Below are positions 1-9,367 of a stretch of 64,000 nt of DNA, in pieces; within the stretch, counting starts at the first letter, position 1, and every line of letters starts with the position of its first letter. The stretch comes from Planctomycetota bacterium (GTDB lineage: Bacteria; Planctomycetota; UBA1135; GCA-002686595): assembly GCA_029259635.1 (NCBI GenBank), contig JAJDEU010000013.1, forward strand, positions 620,001 to 684,000. Direction: 5' to 3'. Under the pieces are notes generated by a model. The model did no database searches. It was not told where the DNA came from and worked only from the letters and a program-made list of their open reading frames with translations. Made by a program: the position numbers and the translations under genes.

Positions 1-1
1 G

Positions 2-649
2 ACCTGCACGCACAAGCAGCTCTACGGCGGCCGCGGCGGTCTGGTCATGATGGGCCGCGACTTCGACACGCCCACGGCAGACGGCAAGACCACGCTCTCC
101 GGCCTCATCCAGAAGAAGGTCTTCCCCTTCTTCCAGGGAGCACCGAATCAAGCCTCCATCGCCGCCAAAGCGCGCGGCATGGCCTTCGTCGGCAGCGATG
201 AGTTCAAGGCTGTCGCGCAGCGCATCGTCGATCTCGCCGACGCGCTCGCCAAGGCCTTCGTCGCGAAAGGCTATCGCGTCATCACCGGCGGCTCCGACAA
301 TCACATCGTCGTTGTCGATGTCTTCAAGAAAGGCATCACGGGCGTCAACGCGGAGAAAGCGCTCGAAGACTGCGGCATCGTCGTCAATAAGAACCGCATT
401 CCGTTCGACGTCAATCCCGCCACCGTTACCAGCGGTATTCGCCTCGGCACCAACGGCCTCGCGATCCGCGAGATGGAACCGTCCGACATGGTCGAGTGTG
501 TCGATGTCATCCACGACATCCTCGAGAATCTCGAGCAGACCGGCGACCGCGAGTACAACATTCCCGCCGAGGTGAAGCAGCGAGCCGAAGCGAGCATCGC
601 GACGATCTGCGCGCGGCGTCCCATCACGACCTACCCGCCCGTCCAGTAG
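2..649 (+). CDS. glyA: Serine hydroxymethyltransferase, C-terminal part (5' truncated by window edge)
   Basis: PLP enzyme interconverting serine and glycine with tetrahydrofolate, the main source of one-carbon units. The open frame runs from base 2, so the true start lies outside the window. The first residues contain TCTHKQLYGGRGG, which matches the PLP-lysine loop of the family (usually TTHKxLxGPRGG); the lysine is present. Further on are the substrate-binding stretch GGSDNH and the C-terminal SGIRLGTN, where the conserved Arg binds the substrate carboxylate. About 215 residues are visible, roughly the C-terminal half of a normal enzyme. The stop is followed by a convergent sulfatase-like gene with 24 bases between them. 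Family assignment is firm. Confidence 0.93.
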   Translation, partial: TCTHKQLYGGRGGLVMMGRDFDTPTADGKTTLSGLIQKKVFPFFQGAPNQASIAAKARGMAFVGSDEFKAVAQRIVDLADALAKAFVAKGYRVITGGSDNHIVVVDVFKKGITGVNAEKALEDCGIVVNKNRIPFDVNPATVTSGIRLGTNGLAIREMEPSDMVECVDVIHDILENLEQTGDREYNIPAEVKQRAEASIATICARRPITTYPPVQ

Positions 650-673
650 GCGAGCTGGAAACCGACGGGGCTA

Positions 674-2098
674 CTACTCCTCGTCGTCGACTTCCTCGTC
701 GAATTTCTCGTCGTGGTCCTCGGCGTACTCTTCGTCGTCACCGCCCAGGTAACCCACGGCTTCGAGCTGGGAGCGCGTCGCGTCGTCGAGCTCCTCCTCG
801 ATCTTGGAAGGCTTTGCCTTCTTGTACTTGGCTTCCCACTCGATGAGGTATTCGCGCATTCGGCTCACGTGACCGGGATTCCGCGCGCCCTGATCGGTCA
901 GTTTTCCGTTGGGGCGGCCCTTCCATGCTTGGAGTTCAAGCAAAGGCAAGCCCCTGTGCCGCGCGCGATTTTCGATGAGCTGCCATTGATCACCGATCGC
1001 CGAGACCTTGCGGAAATCGCGGAACTGAGTCTCTGCAATGAAGATAGGCGGAAGCTCGACCGGCTCTCCCTCGATCAGAGGCAGTACGGAAACTCCTTCG
1101 AGGATCGACGGAGCCTCAACGTTCACGTAATCGAGGATCGTCGGAACGAGATCTAGCAGGCGCACGCGCTCCGTGACTCGCGCTCTCGTCGGACGCCAGC
1201 TGGGGTTGTACATGATCCACGGGACGCTGACGTGCGAACCGTAGAGCAGCGAACCGTGCCCCTTTGAAGGACTCACGTTCGGATGATCGAGCAATCCTTC
1301 ACCGTGGTCGCTCGTGAAGACATAGAGCGTGTCCTCCCACCCGGGCACCGCGCTGAGCCGCTCGACAAAGACGCCGATGTCATCGGTGACCTGGCGAACC
1401 ATCTGGAGGTAGTGCTTGGACGGTTCGCCTTCGAACATATCGTCGTACTCGGGGCGCCTGAGCTTTCCGAAGGCGTACTCATGCACCTCCATCAAGTCGA
1501 TCATAACGAAGGCGGGAGCCGCGCCATCGAGCCGCCGGGTGTACTCCAGCACCGACTCGGTGATGTCGGGCGCGGTGCGGAGCAATCCATCTTCGTAGAA
1601 GACTTTGCCTTCGGGGACGTCCTCGCGTTCGCTTCGAAAGACGACAACGCTCTCGTGATACTCGTCAAAGCCTTGGTGAAAGTTGTAGCGCTTATTGAGG
1701 TTCGGGTTTGCCGTGATTCCGTAAGTGGCGTAGCCCGCGCGCTTCAAGATCTCCGCCAACATCTCCGCAGAGTCGGGCACGCGCTGCGCATCTTCTTTGT
1801 AGAGCCCGAGGCTGCGCGGGTAGCGCGACGCCATCATCGAGCCCACCGAAGGCATGGTCCAAGAGGTCTGAGCGATGACCGTATCGAACTGCACGCCCTG
1901 CTCGCTCAGCCGAGTGAGAGCTGGCGAAGTGTCCGCGGGGTAGCCATAGCTCGACAACTTGTCCGCGCGCAGCGTGTCGATGATGAACAGCACGACATTG
2001 GGGCGCTCGCCATCGTAATAGGGCGCATTGTCCGAACAGCCCGCAATCAGAAGCCCGACAAGTGTGCAAGGTAGGATTCGTGAGGTGAGGAATCGCAT
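674..2098 (-). CDS. Sulfatase-like (alkaline phosphatase superfamily) lipoprotein, Thr at the nucleophile position
   Basis: Predicted lipoprotein of 474 residues. The start at 2098 is preferred over an upstream in-frame ATG (2149) because it gives a clean signal sequence with lipobox LIAGC (Cys21). The sulfatase fold is shown by RPNVVLFIIDTLRAD (metal Asp41), TSDHGEGL and a C-terminal LEAVGYLG. At the place of the formylglycine motif C-x-P-S-R it has T-M-P-S-V (Thr81), so it cannot carry formylglycine; a Thr nucleophile, as in phosphoethanolamine transferases of the same superfamily, is possible. The last 30 residues are strongly acidic. A near-equal-length relative lies at 49682-51109. It could be a phosphatase, a phospho-transferase or a non-classical sulfatase; the substrate is unknown. 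Confidence 0.85.
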   Translation of the reverse strand: MRFLTSRILPCTLVGLLIAGCSDNAPYYDGERPNVVLFIIDTLRADKLSSYGYPADTSPALTRLSEQGVQFDTVIAQTSWTMPSVGSMMASRYPRSLGLYKEDAQRVPDSAEMLAEILKRAGYATYGITANPNLNKRYNFHQGFDEYHESVVVFRSEREDVPEGKVFYEDGLLRTAPDITESVLEYTRRLDGAAPAFVMIDLMEVHEYAFGKLRRPEYDDMFEGEPSKHYLQMVRQVTDDIGVFVERLSAVPGWEDTLYVFTSDHGEGLLDHPNVSPSKGHGSLLYGSHVSVPWIMYNPSWRPTRARVTERVRLLDLVPTILDYVNVEAPSILEGVSVLPLIEGEPVELPPIFIAETQFRDFRKVSAIGDQWQLIENRARHRGLPLLELQAWKGRPNGKLTDQGARNPGHVSRMREYLIEWEAKYKKAKPSKIEEELDDATRSQLEAVGYLGGDDEEYAEDHDEKFDEEVDDEE

Positions 2099-2609
2099 CC
2101 GACGGTGATACGCGACAAGTTTCGATTGCGCCAGTACAAGTGAGTACAAAATGGAACGCCCGGGCTGCTTTTTACGCGCGCGAATATAAGACGCTTTTAA
2201 TCCGGGTTAGGCGTTACCGGATGTGCATGCGTAGGTCGAATTGCTCAAGCCTCTTCGCGAGCGCACGCCCAATTCGAGCTTCAAGCGCGCCGATGAGTCG
2301 ACCATGGCTTCGGCGGTTGAGCAGGTTGGTCATCGCGCTTAGGTAAAGCCGTGCTCTCTTCGCGCAGTTTGCACACACCAGAACCGGATGAATGAAACGC
2401 TCGCGTCCATTGAGGACTACACCTTCGAGCTCAGCAAGAAGAGCCGCCTGCCCCCTTCGAACAAAGGCTCGAATCCGTCCTCCTCCGGCGTCCAGCAGGG
2501 GAGCACTGCCAACTATCGAGGCCTCTTCATTCCCCTGATAGGCGCTGGTTTTTGTCCTACCTCTCCCCCGCCACGGTAGACTTAGCGGGCCCCTAAGCGC
2601 CGCTTTTAT
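2099..2609. promoter_or_regulatory. Divergent intergenic region between sulfatase-like gene and first NRPS gene
   Basis: About 510 bases without a convincing gene. Short open frames here (for example 2388-2579) show no recognisable domain or ribosome site. The region must hold the promoters of the two divergent genes. Just upstream of the NRPS ATG at 2610 is an AT-rich patch, CTTTTATATG, in otherwise GC-rich sequence. It could be a -10-like element or a leaderless start; no Shine-Dalgarno is visible. Confidence 0.4.
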
Positions 2610-5600
2610 ATGCAGTTACAAAACGTCGAAACCTTCTATCCGCTGTCCCCCCTCCAGAGCGGACTGCTCTTCCACAGCCTGGCTGAACCGGGCTCGGGGA
2701 TGTACTTCAACCAGTCGGTCATGCGGCTGCGAGGAGCGATGGATCGGGAAGCTTTCGCGGAGGCCTGGCAGCGCGTGATCGCGCATCACCCGGTGCTTCG
2801 CACCTTCTTCGTGTGGGAGGGCGTCAAGCAGCCGATTCAGGTCGTGAAGAACGGCGCATCGATGCCGATCGAGTGGCTCGACTGGAGCGAGCTTTCGGCC
2901 GAAGAACACGCGGCGAAACTGATTGAGTTTCGCCAGAGCGATTTGAAGCGCGGCTTCGACTTGGCGCAAGCGCCGCTCATGCGCGCGTTCATGATCCTGA
3001 CCGCCGACGGAACGCACGACTTCCTGTGGAGCTTCCACCACATCCTGATGGATGGCTGGAGCATGTTTCGCGTGCTGGGACAAATGTTCGGGAGCTATGA
3101 CGCGATCGTCGCGAAGACCGATTACGCGCTCGAACCGTCACGCCCCTACCGCGACCACATCGCGTGGCTCTCGAAGCAGAGCAAGGCGAGCGCGAAGGAG
3201 TTTTGGCAGCGCAGCCTGAAGGGATTCACCGCCCCGACTCCGCTCCTGCCAGACGCCTCAGTGGATCCGACAGAACCGAAAGCCGACGAGTTCGGAACCG
3301 AGACCGGCTATCTCTCGGTCGCGACAACCGACGCGCTCAGCGCGCTCTCCCGCAAGCACGGCCTGACGCTCAACACGATCCTTCAGGGCTCCTGGGCGCT
3401 CCTGCTCAGTCGCTTTAGCGGTGAGCCCGACGTCTGCCTCGGCGCGGTCGTTTCCGGTCGCCCCGCCGATCTCACCGGCGTCGAAGGCATGGTCGGCCTG
3501 TTCATCAACTCGCTCCCGATTCGAGTGACGACGCCGAGCGATGAACAACTCTTGCCCTGGCTCAAGCGCATCCAGATCGAACAAGCCGAGATTCGCGAGT
3601 ACGAGTACAGCCCGCTCGTCGAGATTCAGTCGTGGAGTGAGCTGCCCGGCGGCGCTCAGCTCTTCGACACGCTGTTTCTCTTCGAGAACTATCAGAAGGA
3701 CGCCGAGCTCGAGGACATGTGCAAGAGCCTCGCGATCGAAGACGTCCAGTGGTTCGAGCGTCTGAACTATCCACTCACGGCGATCGGGATTCCCGGCGAC
3801 GAGCTGGCGCTGCGCGTGACCTATCGCACCGATTGTTATTGCCGCGAGACGATCGAGCGCATGCTCGGACAGTGGAGCACTCTGCTCGACGGTATGGCGG
3901 CGGATCTCGACGCGCGGCTCGGCGTGCTCCCGCTTCTGACCGCGCGTGAAACCGACCAAATCGTTCGCGACTGGAACGCAACCGGCACCGAGCACGATCG
4001 CGAGGTCTGCATTCACGAACTGTTCGAAGCGCAAGCTGCGCGCACGCCGAATGCGCCCGCTCTCGCGCACGGCACGGATCAACTCACCTACGCCGAGCTC
4101 GACGCGCGCGCGAATCAGCTCGCGAACTACTTGCGCACGCAGGGTATCGAGCGCGAGGTTCTCGTCGGCGTCTGCGTCGAGCGCACGCTCGACATCGTGA
4201 TCTCGATCCTCGCGATCATGAAAGCCGGAGGGACGTACCTTCCGCTCGATCCCGAGTATCCGACCGAGCGTCTGTCCTACACGCTCGAAGACGGCGATGC
4301 AGCGATCGTGATCACGCAGGCGAGTGTCGCGGCGAAGCTGGCCGGCATGGGTGGCAACGCGCGCGTCGTCGTTCTCGATGATGTGCGCGAAGAGGTTGCG
4401 CAAGCGAGCTCCGACAAACCGGCGAGCAGTGTGGTCTCCTCCAACCTCGCCTACGTCATCTACACTTCGGGTTCGACCGGTCGCCCGAAAGGCACGGCGA
4501 TCGAGCATCGCAGCCTGACGACTCTGATTCAGTGGGCGCGAACGATCTACAGCGACGAGGAACTCGCCGGTGTCTTGCTCGCAACTTCGATTTGCTTTGA
4601 CCTCTCGACCTTTGAGATGTTCGTGCCACTCTCCTATGGCGGCAAGGTCATTCTGGCGGACAACGCGCTCGAGCTGGCCACGATCCCGCGTCGCGACGAG
4701 GTCACGTTGATCAATACCGTGCCGTCGGCAATCGCCGCACTGATCGACATGAACGGCGTGCCGAGCTCCGTCAAGACCGTGAACCTCGCGGGCGAGCCGT
4801 TGCGTGCGACGCTCGTCGACCAGGTCTACGCGCTCGGTGTCGAGAAGGTCTACGACCTGTACGGACCCTCGGAAGACACGACCTACACGAGCTTCACCCT
4901 GCGCGTTGCCGGCGGGCGCTACACGATCGGCCGCCCGGTCGCGAACACCGAGATCTACTTACTCGACCCCGAGATGAATCCCGTCCCGATCGGCGTGGCC
5001 GGAGAGCTCTACGCGGGCGGCGAAGGGTTAGCGCGCGGCTACCTCGGTCGTCCCGAGCTGACCGCCGAGCGCTGGTTACCCGACCCCTTCAGCGGTCGCC
5101 CGGGCGCGCGCCTGTATCGCACCGGCGACCTGGCGCGCTACTACCCCGACGGAACGCTCGAGCTCGTCGGCCGCATCGACCACCAGGTCAAGATCCGCGG
5201 CTTCCGCATCGAGCTCGGCGAGATCGAAGTCCGGATTGGACAGCACGATCAAATCGACGACGTCGTCGTGACGGCGCGCGAGGATACGCCGGGCGACAAG
5301 CGTCTCGCCGCCTACATCGTCTACTCGCAGAACGCTTCGCTCTCGATCAACGAGCTGCGCGACTTCATTCGCGAGACTCTGCCGGAATACATGGTGCCGG
5401 CGGTGTTCACCGTGCTCGACGCGCTCCCGCGCACGCCCAATGGCAAGGTCGACCGCAAAGCGCTGCCCGCGCCGGAAGCTGGCCGGCCCGAGCTGGAGTC
5501 CGACTACGCCGCACCGGGCAATGAGTCCGAGCGCAAGATCTCCGCGATCTGGCAGAGCATCCTCAAGGTCGAGACGGTCGGAACGCGCGACAACTTCTTC

Positions 5601-5834
5601 GACCTGGGCGGACACTCGCTGCACATGATTCGCCTTCACGGCGAGCTGAAGAAGGCGTTCGAGCGGCAGATCCCCATGGTCGATTTGTTTCGCTTCCCCA
5701 CGGTGGGATCACTCGCGCGGTACTACGAGCAACCCGAGAGCAAACCCGCGACCCAGTCGGTCGACACGACGAAGAAACAAGAAGCCGGCAAGAGCCGCAT
5801 GGCGCAAATGCAAAAGCGCCGGCGAACGAAGTAG
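2610..5834 (+). CDS. NRPS module C-A-PCP, predicted to load alanine
   Basis: Single elongation module of 1074 residues. The condensation domain (about 1-430) has an intact HHILMDG (His143, His144, Asp148). The adenylation domain (about 460-920) has YTSGSTG, the A4 stretch FDLSTFEMF and YRTGDLARY. Aligned on GrsA, the ten pocket residues read D-L-F-N-N-A-L-T-Y-K, which I recall as an alanine code. The carrier domain has DNFFDLGGHSL with the phosphopantetheine Ser1003. There is no thioesterase; the protein ends in a Lys/Arg-rich tail (KRRRTK) that may be a docking element. It lies on the opposite strand to the main operon and ends 24 bases from the convergent sulfotransferase stop. No Shine-Dalgarno precedes the ATG. 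Confidence 0.92.
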   Translation: MQLQNVETFYPLSPLQSGLLFHSLAEPGSGMYFNQSVMRLRGAMDREAFAEAWQRVIAHHPVLRTFFVWEGVKQPIQVVKNGASMPIEWLDWSELSAEEHAAKLIEFRQSDLKRGFDLAQAPLMRAFMILTADGTHDFLWSFHHILMDGWSMFRVLGQMFGSYDAIVAKTDYALEPSRPYRDHIAWLSKQSKASAKEFWQRSLKGFTAPTPLLPDASVDPTEPKADEFGTETGYLSVATTDALSALSRKHGLTLNTILQGSWALLLSRFSGEPDVCLGAVVSGRPADLTGVEGMVGLFINSLPIRVTTPSDEQLLPWLKRIQIEQAEIREYEYSPLVEIQSWSELPGGAQLFDTLFLFENYQKDAELEDMCKSLAIEDVQWFERLNYPLTAIGIPGDELALRVTYRTDCYCRETIERMLGQWSTLLDGMAADLDARLGVLPLLTARETDQIVRDWNATGTEHDREVCIHELFEAQAARTPNAPALAHGTDQLTYAELDARANQLANYLRTQGIEREVLVGVCVERTLDIVISILAIMKAGGTYLPLDPEYPTERLSYTLEDGDAAIVITQASVAAKLAGMGGNARVVVLDDVREEVAQASSDKPASSVVSSNLAYVIYTSGSTGRPKGTAIEHRSLTTLIQWARTIYSDEELAGVLLATSICFDLSTFEMFVPLSYGGKVILADNALELATIPRRDEVTLINTVPSAIAALIDMNGVPSSVKTVNLAGEPLRATLVDQVYALGVEKVYDLYGPSEDTTYTSFTLRVAGGRYTIGRPVANTEIYLLDPEMNPVPIGVAGELYAGGEGLARGYLGRPELTAERWLPDPFSGRPGARLYRTGDLARYYPDGTLELVGRIDHQVKIRGFRIELGEIEVRIGQHDQIDDVVVTAREDTPGDKRLAAYIVYSQNASLSINELRDFIRETLPEYMVPAVFTVLDALPRTPNGKVDRKALPAPEAGRPELESDYAAPGNESERKISAIWQSILKVETVGTRDNFFDLGGHSLHMIRLHGELKKAFERQIPMVDLFRFPTVGSLARYYEQPESKPATQSVDTTKKQEAGKSRMAQMQKRRRTK

Positions 5835-5858
5835 TCCACTTCGCGACGGGAAGCTCGC

Positions 5859-6824
5859 TTAAGGATCCGGCCAGTCGAGCTTCCGACCGACCCACGCCCA
5901 GTGCATGAGCTGAGTGATGCGAGTCGCCTTCTTGGAGAGCAGATCGAGCATCGGGTTGGGAAGCTCCTGCAGAATTGCGCGCAGCGGCTTGCCCGACTTC
6001 GGAAGTTCTCGTTCGTAACCGAGCTTCTCCATGAGGTCGCCCTCGTAGTACTCGAGGATGCGCAGATCGGACTTCGAAAGCTCGTCGCGCCAGCCACCCT
6101 TAGGCACCTGGCGGACAAAGCCCTTGGGCAGCTCCTTGTTCTCCCGCGTCTTCTCTTTGCTGCTTGAAGCAAAAGCCTGCTCCAAGAACTCCTGATCGGT
6201 ATCGAGTTCGAGCCAATCGAAAATCCGCTTCAACTCCGAGGGACCCTTCTCCTTCAGATGTTCATAGCGAATCTCGAGATAGCGCTCGGTCTTCCCCGCG
6301 ATGGCGAGCGCCGCCTCGACATCGGCTTTCCAATATCGACCACCATCGGAAGCACGCGTCGGAAAATCCCATTTAGCCCAGGTCTTCGACGCGTTTCGGT
6401 GAGAGCAATAGACGCTGCGCGGATCGCGCACGATGTGCAGGAAATAAGCGTCCGGCAAAACGTCGAGAATGAAGTCGGCGAAATGACCGTTCTCGGGAGT
6501 CTTGTCGACGACGACTTCGACGCCCTCTCGCAGCGTGGCGACACTGTTGAGCATTCCCTTGGCCAACTCCCCAATCAACCGATCAAGTCCTTCGACGGGA
6601 AGAACCGTCGAGAGCCTTAGGTTCTCTCCGAAGCTCCCCTTCTCACCGAAGGGATCGACCATAAAGCTGTATTCCGCTTTCCGGTCGTGCCACTGCCTCA
6701 TCCGAATGAGGTAGTCGAAGATCTTCGCATGCTGGAAGGTTGCGACAGCGGCATGCTGCGCCATCAAGAGCGTGCTCCAGGTCGAGCCGCTGCGAGGACA
6801 GCCCACAACAAAGACGTATTTCAT
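5859..6824 (-). CDS. PAPS-dependent sulfotransferase
   Basis: Transfers sulfate from 3'-phosphoadenosine-5'-phosphosulfate to an acceptor. It is 321 residues long, normal for the family. The 5'-phosphosulfate loop is at the N-terminus, CPRSGSTW (residues 9-16), followed by DKTPENGHF around 108-116 and the 3'-phosphate motif RDPRSVYCSHR from Arg133. No signal peptide, so it is probably cytosolic. It is the last gene of the minus-strand operon, 35 bases after the thioesterase, so the likely acceptor is the assembly-line product or an intermediate. Acceptor specificity cannot be read from sequence. Confidence 0.88.
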   Translation of the reverse strand: MKYVFVVGCPRSGSTWSTLLMAQHAAVATFQHAKIFDYLIRMRQWHDRKAEYSFMVDPFGEKGSFGENLRLSTVLPVEGLDRLIGELAKGMLNSVATLREGVEVVVDKTPENGHFADFILDVLPDAYFLHIVRDPRSVYCSHRNASKTWAKWDFPTRASDGGRYWKADVEAALAIAGKTERYLEIRYEHLKEKGPSELKRIFDWLELDTDQEFLEQAFASSSKEKTRENKELPKGFVRQVPKGGWRDELSKSDLRILEYYEGDLMEKLGYERELPKSGKPLRAILQELPNPMLDLLSKKATRITQLMHWAWVGRKLDWPDP

Positions 6825-6859
6825 GACAAAGACCGTTCGCTCGTTCTCGTTGAACTCAT

Positions 6860-7624
6860 CTAGAGCCCGTCATTGGCGATGGTTAGTAGCCGAGTGGAGA
6901 TCCACTTCAATAATTCGGCCTGCGAAGGTTGCAGATAAAAGTGGTCGCCGGGAAACAGCGTCAAATCAAACGCCTCACTGGTGTGCTCGCGCCATGGCTC
7001 GAGAAGCTCTGGACGCACGATCGGATCCGATTCGCCACCGAGCGCAGCAATCGGGCAAGCGAGCGGAGTCCCTGCGCGATAGCTGTAAGAGTCGCAGACT
7101 GTCGTATCTCCCCGAATGCCCGGCAGGATGAGTTCGAGCAACTCTTCGCTCTCGCGCGCAGCCGCGGGAACTGCGTCATACCGGCGATCGATCTCGTCGA
7201 GCAACTCCGCGTCCGGCAGATCGTGCATCGCGGGATCGGGGTTGGGCACTTGAGGTGCGCGGAAGGCCGACGCGAATAAGTAGCCCGCTTGACGCGCTTC
7301 GCGGCTCTGCAACTCGCGAAGGAGTTCGAAGGCGATCAGTGCTCCCATGCTGTGGCCAAAGACGGCGTAGCTGCGATCCAGATCCGGCTCCATGGCATCG
7401 GCGACCGCACGCGCGGCCTCGCGCGCATCATCAAACGGCGTCTCCATGAGCCGATTCTCGCGGCCCGGAAGCTGAATCGAATGGACCTCGACGATCGAGG
7501 GGAGGCTCTCTTGCCAGAGACGAAAGATGGACGCGCCGCCGCCCGCATAAGGAATGCAGTAGAGGCGGATCCGCGCGTTCTCGCGGGGCTTGATACAGCG
7601 AATAAGCGGATTGCTAGTGGTCAT
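6860..7624 (-). CDS. Type II thioesterase of the NRPS/PKS cluster
   Basis: Stand-alone alpha/beta hydrolase of 254 residues. Such enzymes remove stalled or wrong acyl groups from carrier proteins. Family marks are IPYAGGGAS near the N-terminus, VHSIQLPGRENR, the nucleophile elbow GHSMG (Ser92), GGESDPIV carrying the acidic residue, and GDHFYL carrying the catalytic His. It starts two bases after the stop of the upstream hydrolase, so translation is probably coupled. Since no integrated thioesterase domain exists in any synthetase here, this protein could also take part in product release, but editing is the usual job. Confidence 0.92.
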   Translation of the reverse strand: MTTSNPLIRCIKPRENARIRLYCIPYAGGGASIFRLWQESLPSIVEVHSIQLPGRENRLMETPFDDAREAARAVADAMEPDLDRSYAVFGHSMGALIAFELLRELQSREARQAGYLFASAFRAPQVPNPDPAMHDLPDAELLDEIDRRYDAVPAAARESEELLELILPGIRGDTTVCDSYSYRAGTPLACPIAALGGESDPIVRPELLEPWREHTSEAFDLTLFPGDHFYLQPSQAELLKWISTRLLTIANDGL

Positions 7625-7626
7625 CG

Positions 7627-8508
7627 CTAATGAAACTCTTCCCGTGTCCAGTTCATGACATCCTTGAGCAACTCATCCTGACTCCAGAGCACGGTGAACA
7701 CGTGATTCGCTCCGAGCATGATCGAGAGGCGCGAGTTGCCCTGATTACAGGTTGCCTGCTGCGCCGGTGAGAGCATGAGATTGAAGTAGTCGAGCCCTTC
7801 GTCACCCTCGCTGTACAGGTGATAAACCTTCACGCCTCGCTCCAGCACGGATTTCAAATCGGCAAGCGCGTCGTGAGCCTTCGCCGAAGAACCTTGCTCT
7901 CGGTTTCCAAACAGAATCGACATGGGCAGACCGAGCATCATCTTCATGATGCGAATCGGATTGAGTTGACCGCCGATCGCCTTGCGAAAGTTCTTTCGCC
8001 GAAAGCTACTCCGAAGAGCGATTCGCCACGCGTGCTTCGCGAAGGTCTGCTCACGCAGGTACTCGCCGAGCGCCGTGTCCATGCCGTGAAGGTGAGACTG
8101 TGCATTGATCAGCACAACTCCGGCGACGCGGTCGTCATGTTTCGAGGTCAGGTACGAGATCGTGGCGCCGGAGCAAATCCCGATCAAGATGAAGCGCTTG
8201 ATCTTGCACTTCTTCTCGAGGAGATCCATCGCTTCGCGCGTCTCGCGCACCACGCTCTCGGCGATCGGCAAGTCGTCCGTGCGTCGGCTACTGTCACCAA
8301 GGCCCGAAAAATCGAAGCGGATTACGGTGTGCCCGATCTCGGAGAGTTCGCGCGCGAAACGCACATGCAACCGACTCGGGCCGATCCGGTGCGTCATTCC
8401 TGCGTTCAAAAACACGAACGCAGGGAGCTCGTCGTTGCGCTCCTTCGGATTCGTGATCACCCCCACCAAATCGGTGTTGGTTCCAAAGACTACGGCTTCT
8501 TCTTTCAC
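7627..8508 (-). CDS. Alpha/beta hydrolase B with cysteine in the nucleophile elbow
   Basis: 293 residues if started at the GTG at 8508, which overlaps the stop of the upstream hydrolase as GTGA. This start is chosen over the longer frame (8595) because the extra 29 residues lie inside the neighbour and do not look conserved. The fold shows in VIRFDFSGLGDSS and in a GxCxG elbow, GICSG (Cys112), where serine would be normal; GANHVF near the end could hold the catalytic His. Gene order and the odd elbow recall the paired hydrolases called exosortase A system-associated hydrolases 1 and 2, though no exosortase is nearby. Substrate unknown; a role in tailoring or release is inferred. Confidence 0.75.
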   Translation of the reverse strand: MKEEAVVFGTNTDLVGVITNPKERNDELPAFVFLNAGMTHRIGPSRLHVRFARELSEIGHTVIRFDFSGLGDSSRRTDDLPIAESVVRETREAMDLLEKKCKIKRFILIGICSGATISYLTSKHDDRVAGVVLINAQSHLHGMDTALGEYLREQTFAKHAWRIALRSSFRRKNFRKAIGGQLNPIRIMKMMLGLPMSILFGNREQGSSAKAHDALADLKSVLERGVKVYHLYSEGDEGLDYFNLMLSPAQQATCNQGNSRLSIMLGANHVFTVLWSQDELLKDVMNWTREEFH

Positions 8509-9293
8509 GCGTAGCCCTCCGAAAACCAGTCGACGATGGATTGCAGGAGTTTTCGCGGAACATGCATCTTCGCGAAGTCTTCGAGCCAAACCCACAAGTG
8601 CGGGTTCGAGATCTCTTCATAAGTGAGATCGGCCTTGGTTGCTGCGATCCAATCGCACAGCGCCTGCTGCGGTTCAGCTTCGTTGCTCTCAATTACCAAA
8701 ACGCGCTTGGCAATCTCGCCTCTGCTCTCGAGCAGATCAATCCCCTTCAACTCATCTGCGATCGTGTCGGGAAAAGCGAACCCGAGCACTTCGGGAGGAC
8801 AGCCTGAATCCGGTTTCGCGATGACGTGCGCGTAGCCCATCATGCTCTCGTGTCCCGCTCGGATCTCTTCGACGTGCGGACCGCCGCGAAGAATGGGATC
8901 CCAAAGCACCAGCGAGTCGACCGTTCCCATTTTCGCAGCAACATCCAGCGCGAGCGTGCCTCCCAGGCGCAAGCCCACGATGGCTGTCTTCTCCGACCCA
9001 GCGCGCTGCTGGACTTCCTTTACCGCCGCCTCGATATCTTTCGTCCACCGATCGAGGCTCCACTCGGGATAGTCGTCACTCGAATCACCGGTCCCGGTGT
9101 AGTCGAAGCGCAGCACGGGAAAGCCCGCGTCCGCCAACATGATGGCGAGCTGCCGAAAGACACGATGAAACTGCACGTACTCGTGCCCGAACGGGTTCGC
9201 GAGTACTAGAGCACATCCGCGAGCCGGTGAACTCGGCGCGTGATAGCAACCGAACAGCGAGGCTCCATCGGCATCAAAGAAAAAGGGGTCCAT
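8505..9293 (-). CDS. Alpha/beta hydrolase A with arginine in the nucleophile elbow
   Basis: 262 residues, alpha/beta hydrolase fold (S33-peptidase-like). The N-terminal half has ANPFGHEY and VLRFDYTGTGDS, typical of the strand 3-4 region. The expected G-x-S-x-G elbow reads GLRLGG, with Arg109 where the nucleophile should be, so ordinary serine hydrolysis looks impossible unless another residue takes over. It is translationally coupled to hydrolase B by a 4-base GTGA overlap and lies 74 bases after the NRPS gene stop. The pair resembles the two hydrolases of exosortase gene clusters. They could form a heterodimer in which only one partner is catalytic; that is inference. Confidence 0.75.
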   Translation of the reverse strand: MDPFFFDADGASLFGCYHAPSSPARGCALVLANPFGHEYVQFHRVFRQLAIMLADAGFPVLRFDYTGTGDSSDDYPEWSLDRWTKDIEAAVKEVQQRAGSEKTAIVGLRLGGTLALDVAAKMGTVDSLVLWDPILRGGPHVEEIRAGHESMMGYAHVIAKPDSGCPPEVLGFAFPDTIADELKGIDLLESRGEIAKRVLVIESNEAEPQQALCDWIAATKADLTYEEISNPHLWVWLEDFAKMHVPRKLLQSIVDWFSEGYA

Positions 9294-9367
9294 ACGTTTG
9301 AGATTTCGATTGGGTCGAATCGCGAGAGCTAGGAGCGTGCGTCAGAGTTTCGGACTTTCAAAATTCA

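Noticed and set aside
2388-2579. 63-codon frame just before the first NRPS gene
   Set aside because: No ribosome site, low-complexity composition and no recognisable similarity; more likely leader or promoter sequence.
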